Positions 5,990 to 11,780 of a stretch of DNA of 11,780 nucleotides are shown piece by piece. The stretch's first letter is position 1, and every line of letters starts with the position of its first letter. The position numbers and the translations under genes are program-made. A model generated the notes under the pieces. The model was not told where the DNA came from. It made no database searches and worked only from the letters and a program-made list of their open reading frames with translations. Origin of the DNA: Phoronis ovalis (Eukaryota; Phoronida; Phoronidae); the NCBI GenBank assembly GCA_028565635.1, contig JAOXYB010050392.1:1-11780 (forward strand), given 5' to 3'.

Positions 5990-8060
5990 GTAAGTATATA
6001 TTGTTATTTCTTATTAGACATCATCGGACTTCTTTTCTAGATGCTTGTTCAAAAGCATTAAACATTGTCATATTTTCAGTGTCGTCTTTTGCCGTTTTGA
6101 GGCTTTGTCGTCTTTAAATTGATAACCCTATATATGCTATAGTACCGTTAGTAATCCTTGTCAGTGTCACGGCTGGTCGATGTATCAGAGGCATTCTCCT
6201 ATTCGTTTTATATTTATTTGCCAGTGAGCTAGCTTCTGTCTTTCAACATGTAAGCATCGTAATAAAATCCATTAACAACTTTCAGACGAGATGCAGTAGT
6301 GCGTTAAGTAGTTAAGAAAAATTAATACATTTATTAAAATAGCTATCTTGTGTTTATATTTGCGTTTCAATCAATGACGTAAAATGTTTAGATATTTATG
6401 AGTGCCTGTGACCCGGTCTGTAATTATTAAATAATACTAAATGTTGCTTTTAATATAAACCTTTTGTGACAATAATTACAAAAACTTGTTTTTAATTTAT
6501 CTTGTGAGAGTGCATACATTTTGCTGTGCCTATGACCATGACGTTGAGTGCAGAACTTTATGGCCATGGGTATTTTTTTGTAATAGTGTGTGCACAGTAT
6601 ATTATCTCTACAGTTATACTAATATTGATATTGATTTAAAACATGTGAATTACCACTTGTGAGAAAGTTAGCTCAGACACTGCTGTTCTGATATGCCAAT
6701 ATGAGATATTAAAAACTTAAGAATGTAAACTCTACATTTAACAGCCTGCACCCAGGAGCATGCATTTAAACAACCTTAGGGTTACCATATCCCTGACCAC
6801 ATACTTCCTTTCCCCACTCATCAACATTTTCTAAAGAGGCTACACTGTAATTTCTCATGTGACACATCATTACTGTGACCATCTCAGACTGTGCGTAATT
6901 GACTATGGTGACTATGGCTATGGCCATGCTAATAGCTTGGTTCAATGCAAAATTAATTATGCGTGACATGGAGAAAAGTGGCTTGCAACCAGAGAACTGT
7001 GGACACAGAAATAATTAAGGTTTGAGGACAGTAAGGATAGAAGGTCTCAGCTTAATTGCTAGATATGTAATTGTTATACATTCATTTAGTTACAACTACT
7101 AATTTCTAGAGACCACATCAGAAATACAAGTATACCTAACTTATATATATTTAAAGTTGCTAAATTTTAAGTAGTTACACATCCTGACAAGCACCAGATC
7201 ATCATACCACTTTCAGTGTATCACTTTTCGGAATATTTAGTGGAACTCAGAAATTTTATATCTAAATGAGCTGTGTAATACTTATCCTGTGTTTTCATTT
7301 GTTTATCAAGTATCATTATAGTTTATTGCACTAACTTGGTTAACATAAGGTTATATGCCTATAGATGATATCTCAAACTTAGCTATGTATGTTATACAAT
7401 TCATTTACAAAAGTAGGATTATAAAGTAATACTAAAATGTTTGATTTGAAGGTAAAAACGCTTTACTGCAATCAAACATTAAATGTTTTAACTTATGTTG
7501 TGTTAAAAAAAATTGAATTAAAAATTGCAAGATTTCAATCATGATGCTTCATATAACAGCACAATAACCAACAAAAAGGGTAGGCAATGATGATGTTAAC
7601 AAAACTATTTCCTAATTTCTTAATTTCCTGAGTAACTGCAGTATTAAAGTTTATTGCCAAGCTCTGAAACATTTCTGTGGTAATATAAACATTGTTTTTT
7701 ACAAATTTAGTGTGTAAACTTCATATTTTGATTCCTTGTTTTCTTAATGTCTTTACAAGCAGGATTACCTTTTCAGAACATTTTCATAGACTGGAGTATA
7801 CATAAATTTGTTACCATTTTATATCGCTGATAAAATGGCACATTCATACTAAAGCTATGCCATTGTGGAGGATTGTAGAACAGATAATTTTTTAAAATTA
7901 TGTTAGAAAATACAATGCCTTATCTGTGAAAACTAATTATTAAGTCCTTGACTATCTGCTAGGAGTATATATTGAAACTAAGTGGGATTGTTCATCTACC
8001 ATTTTCTCACTGCAGCCATGATTCTGTGGCAAGGATGGCAAATAGGTTTTCTAAGGCTAT

Positions 8061-8296
8061 TGCAGAGTCTTGCAGAATTGCTTGTATTTATAATTACATG
8101 AGGCTCAGGAAAAACAGCCGAGGTGTTGAATGGATCACGGTAAACTTCGTGCTGCATGGGTTTGGTTGTGTTTGATTAAAATTTCGACAAAATCACCTTA
8201 AAAAAGTATATAATTTATGCAGAAAATTTTGCAGAATTGCTGTTTCTGTTGCAGAATTTGTCATTTATTTTGCAGAAAAAGGTAGGAAATTCAGAA
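8061..8296 (+). repeat. Cluster of degenerate TGCAGAA repeats
   Basis: TGCAGAGTCT and TGCAGAATTG stand side by side at 8061-8080. More TGCAGAA copies start near 8218, 8230, 8250 and 8271, the last three followed by AATT, TTTG or AAAA, with a TCAGAATTTT at the end. It is an irregular, low-copy repeat. Confidence 0.5.
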
Positions 8297-8451
8297 TTTT
8301 AAGTTTATCACTATTTGTATATGTTTAGAATACTTCTGTTCAATGATCTTCATCTGTCAACCATTGTTATTTGACATGTAATAAAATTTGTGGATAATCT
8401 GGGCACAGGTGTTCTAAATATTAGGTTAATCAGGTTATAGTGTAAGCAATG

Positions 8452-8475
8452 TGGTGAAATAAATGGTGAAATAAA
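8452..8475 (+). repeat. 12-bp tandem duplication
   Basis: GGTGAAATAAAT is followed directly by GGTGAAATAAAC: two copies with one difference, a minor local duplication. Confidence 0.7.
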
Positions 8476-9780
8476 CCTATGTCAATTGCACCTTGTAACA
8501 TGGGTTATGAATGATCAATCCTACAATACATCTCGGTTCTTTTGTAGCTGTGGTGAATTGTGGGATTGTTTGGTTTCACTCCCCTTGTCCACATCTTTTA
8601 TATTTATTACAGTAGTACAAATTCTAGACTTTAGCTCCTATTCTGCTGATACTATCAGTTAACTTGCTTAATTTGCTGAGAAGCTGTGTTTGGATTTTTG
8701 TGGCATAAGCACACCATTGGATTACTCATCCACCTCCATAGTATTGAGCAATAGGGTGTTTGTTTGTCAAGTAATTAATTAGCTGTATTTTTTGTTTACA
8801 GAAAAGTGTGTATTGTATTTAAGAAATAATTTTTACCTAATAACACATTAAAATTCTTTTCCTACTGCCTTGAAATAAAAAAAAAATCAATAATTCAGTA
8901 ATTACTATTGCTGATCTGCCTACCAGAATTTACTATATTCATGGAAGAATTGCAAGTGTACTATTTTTATCCCTATGAGACATTTTAACATTTTGTCATG
9001 GAAGGTGTACTTTCAACATGAACTTATTGGGGAATTCCTCCATAAGAACAACACACTTATTGTGACAGGTGGCTATTACATGTTACCTGTTCTATGTGCT
9101 TCTTGGGGAAATTAGAAAGTTTAAGGACTACAGTTTTATTTACCATAGGTGTCTTTTTAAGACTGAACAAAGTTTTCTTGTATCTCCACATATCACGGTG
9201 TAGGATTTTGCTAAAAGCTCATTTAAGTTTTCCCTGGGTGCGGCAACACAAGCATTTCGGCAAGTGTCTCTCCGGGGTTACATGTTGTAGGAAACTTGAT
9301 AACATATGTGATTGTATTTATCTAGGTTTTCATATAAACTACACTGTACTCTTGCCCCCTTATTGTTACACTTGAATAACTTCAGTACAGGTAGGGGTGC
9401 AGCAGGTATGGTTGCAGTATGAAATCCCCATTATAATATTGGGTCAAGCATGACTAAATTTTTATTGAATGGTGGTGCTATGCTATTATAATCACACAAA
9501 ATGCATACAAACAGTATTAAATTATTACCAGAAAATATTTTACTATGAAAACACTATACCTTTCTTTTGTAGTGCCAGGGGATAATCTGTGCAAAGTTGA
9601 TCTTTCTTTTGTAAGCAATATCCTAAAAATGTTTACTCCTTTAAAATACGGGGTTGATTTTTACTGGTAATATTTGCAGCAAAAGTGCAACCCCGTGGTA
9701 TGTACTATTTCCCCTGGGGAACACATGTTCTTTCCCTGGGATATGGCTGAATCAAAGTTATATTAGGAGGCTCCGCTTTG

Positions 9781-10082
9781 GAAAGGGTCCATTTTTTTGA
9801 TCCTAGGTATGTCTACTTTGTCGGTGATTTTGTAATTTTTGGTATCTCTACAATCTAGCAAAAACAAAAACTTAGTCCTGAAAGTAACACAAGGGTGTGT
9901 TTTACTACCTGGTCTGAAAAACAAAATAAGATTATCATAGTTTTAAGATGTTTGCTTGCTAAAAAACATAAAACATGGTTGTTTCTTTTCTGGATTACAA
10001 GATAAAAAGATCATCTCGATCACGAAAAGGGTATTAATTTTGAATGCATTGGTCCTAAAAAGAGGCTATTTTTTTACCCTCC
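9781..10082 (+). repeat. Probable old dispersed-repeat remnant
   Basis: Three related blocks occur: GAAAGGGTCCATTTTTTT at 9781, GAAAAGGGTATTAATTTT at 10023, and AAAAAGAGGCTATTTTTTT at 10056. Two carry GATCCTA or GGTCCTA nearby. Their similarity suggests a decayed element made of repeated units. I found no terminal repeats or coding domain. Confidence 0.35.
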
Positions 10083-10118
10083 TTAACAGATATGAGTTTC
10101 CAACTATTCTCACTGGCA

Positions 10119-10132
10119 CCCCCCCCCCCCCC
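10119..10132 (+). repeat. C14 homopolymer
   Basis: Fourteen consecutive C between ctggca and actgttt. Length is likely variable between individuals and unreliable in assemblies. Confidence 0.9.
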
Positions 10133-10567
10133 ACTGTTTCCTTTATTTAGCTATTTATGACATAACTATAATGCTATTATAGGGTTTCATCTCATTGCAA
10201 GCAGTAGTAAATTACCCTAGGTCAAGTTGGCAGAAAGTTTGATTTAGATTAGAGTTTGTAGGCTATGAATTGGTTTGGGTAACTTTTTCAAACCTGTCAA
10301 GTTGATGGAATTTGTCAGCAAGAAACAGATGTGTTTGAACAGTTCTCTCCTGGGAGTTCTCTATTGCATCCAATGTTGAAAAACAAGCCACAAAAACGAG
10401 TTTCCATCTTGGTGCGAGAGACTTGACAACTTTCTTCTCTGACACTTTTCTACTGAAATTTGTTATGGTTTTAATTTTACACTATCTGAGACCCTTTACT
10501 ATCGAACAACCAAAAGTATAAAATACATTGAATGAATAGAAAACCACTGAATGTCATTAAATACTTA

Positions 10568-10627
10568 TTTAAACCTAGGATATATAAAATTCTAAGAGTT
10601 TTAGAGTTTTATATATCCTAGTTTAAA
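10568..10627. repeat. Near-perfect 28-bp inverted repeat with 5-nt loop
   Basis: The left arm (10568-10595) runs from TTTAAACCTAGG to ATTCTAA and the right arm (10601-10627) from TTAGAG to CTAGTTTAAA, around the loop GAGTT. The arms differ by one substitution and one missing base. RNA from either strand would fold into a long hairpin. Confidence 0.9.
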
Positions 10628-10860
10628 CCAGGCTAAGGAAAGATGGCAAATTGGCATTTTACAGAATACATTTGCTTTCACATATCTGCCATCACACTTA
10701 CTTTACTACACACAGTTGTATAGTTTGACATATGCCCATGTCATTTGCCATCAGTTTCAACTGCAAGCCTAGGAACTATTAACAGCTATATAGGGTACTA
10801 ACATAACATGATCAAAATAAAAAAACAAATGACTTGTTAAATTCAGTTTTACCGAACTTG

Positions 10861-11400
10861 TACAACCCGTTTCCTGGCTGTCCCGAGGTGTCTTCTCGGG
10901 GCCTGTGTAATTTCGTACACATAACTTATGTTATGCACATTTCCATGTAAAAATAGTAACCAGCAACCTAACGTATGATGTTCTCTGGGTCTAAGCTTTT
11001 AATGATCCTAGATTAGTTCCCTGTCCTCCTGCTTGAGGTCTCTTAGTAACGCAAGACATTTGGAACTCCTCGACCTTTTCCGTCACTCACTCAGTATAGT
11101 AGTTTCTCAACGCAGCACAGAAAAAGCTGAGGCGAATCGAATGATGCATTTGAGTACGTCTCTGTGTATTAGAGTTAGACTAATGAGTTACATGTGGGAC
11201 TACAGTTTGATAATAGATCAAAGAATTATCAATAACAAACGGGCAGAAGGATACAAAACGCGATAATCCAGCATCTGATTAAAGCTTATAAACAAGGAGG
11301 AACAGTATCAGAGCGAAAAGCCACCATTTGGCAGAATTAATGCACTGTGAAACAAAAAAGTCTTAGGGATGACAAAGCGAAGGCCGGTAGCGGAATTATA
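10861..11400. other. CpG-rich block inside the PLC-beta intron
   Basis: I count 19 CpG dinucleotides in 540 bp, against two or three in comparable stretches of this intron such as 7021-7560. It contains a CCCGAG/CTCGGG hairpin at 10882-10900 and a 77-codon plus-strand frame at 11033-11266 that I do not recognise. It could be an alternative promoter or exon, or a recently inserted repeat. Confidence 0.45.
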
Positions 11401-11729
11401 TTGATACCTGATGACATTATGCAAAATACTGTTAGAAAAAATCTAGTACATGATAATAATTTATATCTAATAGTCACAAAATTAACTCTGCAAAATTATT
11501 CAGTGTTCAGCTATTAATTTAAAGAATTGCTGTATTCATGCCCTTTGACAAACATTATATGACATTTATTATATTAATGCGGGCACATTATGTCTCTCCA
11601 ACTTGATGAAAATTGTAAAATGTGATGAGTCATCACAACTAATTCTTTCCTGATTTAAAAAAGTTAAATATGGAACACACTGGTGAAATATTTCTAAGTA
11701 ACTATAGCTCCATTCACACTTACACTTGG
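11401..11729. other. AT-rich intronic sequence
   Basis: I see no gene or repeat here. The minus-strand frame at 11569-11769 overlaps the 15-bp repeat and is compositional. Confidence 0.6.
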
Positions 11730-11765
11730 AGCGCTTCATAATAAAGCGCTCTATAATAAAGCGCT
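11730..11765 (+). repeat. 15-bp tandem repeat with AGCGCT core
   Basis: Three AGCGCT palindromes occur exactly 15 bp apart (11730, 11745, 11760). The unit is AGCGCTYYATAATAA, with two full copies plus a partial third, ending near the window edge. Confidence 0.85.
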
Positions 11766-11780
11766 TCATTTTCCGTCCAC

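Larger units (their letters stand above)
5990..11780 (+). other. PLC-beta intron 1 (partial, at least 5.79 kb)
   Basis: It begins at a perfect GTAAGT donor. I looked for a next exon with the expected PLC-beta continuation (FFxYWxDQNKE-like) on the plus strand and found none, so the intron seems to extend past the window. The stretch 5990-8040 shows only AT-rich sequence. Later parts hold repeats, a hairpin and a CpG-rich block, listed separately. Open frames at 6766-6969, 7972-8175, 9094-9375 and 10263-10445 match no family I recognise. Confidence 0.8.

Noticed and set aside
6766-6969. 67-codon minus-strand frame
   Set aside because: Part of it derives from a local GACTATGGT/GACTATGGC duplication; no family resemblance.
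9094-9375. 93-codon plus-strand frame rich in Cys and hydrophobics
   Set aside because: No signature, no splice or promoter support, lies in the PLC-beta intron.
10263-10445. 60-codon minus-strand frame (MSEKKVVKSLAPRWKLVF...) with fairly protein-like composition
   Set aside because: I recognise no family, and no flanking splice structure or neighbouring exons support it. It may be a transposon scrap.
11033-11266. 77-codon plus-strand frame in the CpG-rich block
   Set aside because: Not recognisable as PLC-beta or any other family; kept only as part of the compositional observation.
1-11780. Search for CRISPR arrays, tRNA or rRNA genes and viral or retroelement domains
   Set aside because: No regular spacer-repeat array, no recognisable tRNA box structure, and no polymerase, integrase or capsid motif seen in any frame.

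Overview
The window is animal nuclear DNA. It is AT-rich, its genes are split by GT-AG introns, and it carries simple-sequence tracts and decayed repeats. The three genes match animal protein families, and the dense mix of small introns and low-grade repeats suggests an invertebrate, probably marine. I cannot name the phylum from this sequence. Most open frames here are intronic chance frames, so the gene models below were built by joining exons through splice sites and reading phase.

Layout. (1) Positions 1-2288, plus strand: the last four coding exons of a DTL/CDT2 (denticleless) homologue, the WD40 substrate receptor of the CRL4 ubiquitin ligase. The window holds the final WD repeat and the whole C-terminal tail, which ends in a tiny 51-nt exon encoding a PCNA-binding PIP-like motif. 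A poly(A) signal lies at 2484-2489. (2) Positions 2289-3062: a tail-to-tail intergenic gap holding the two 3' UTRs. (3) Positions 3063-5529, minus strand: a complete four-exon gene for a 195-residue HD-domain mixed-valence diiron oxygenase of the PhnZ/TmpB family. In bacteria these enzymes cleave C-P bonds of hydroxylated aminophosphonates. Every catalytic residue I can place is present. (4) Positions 5530-5890: a 361-bp divergent promoter region with two identical TCACATGA E-boxes 12 bp apart. (5) Position 5891 to the window end, plus strand: the first coding exon of a phospholipase C beta of the PLCB1/2/3 class (33 codons), followed by at least 5.79 kb of its first intron. The intron holds a near-perfect 28-bp hairpin, degenerate repeats, a C14 tract, a CpG-rich block and, at the right edge, a 15-bp tandem repeat built on AGCGCT.

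How the genes relate. The three genes belong to different processes: replication-coupled proteolysis, probable phosphonate catabolism, and Gq signalling. There is no operon. The notable arrangement is the head-to-head PhnZ-like/PLC-beta pair sharing one short promoter. The most interesting single object is the animal PhnZ-like enzyme. The most informative gene-structure result is the PIP-motif micro-exon of Cdt2, with an intronic stop and poly(A) signal just upstream that could produce a form lacking the PIP motif.
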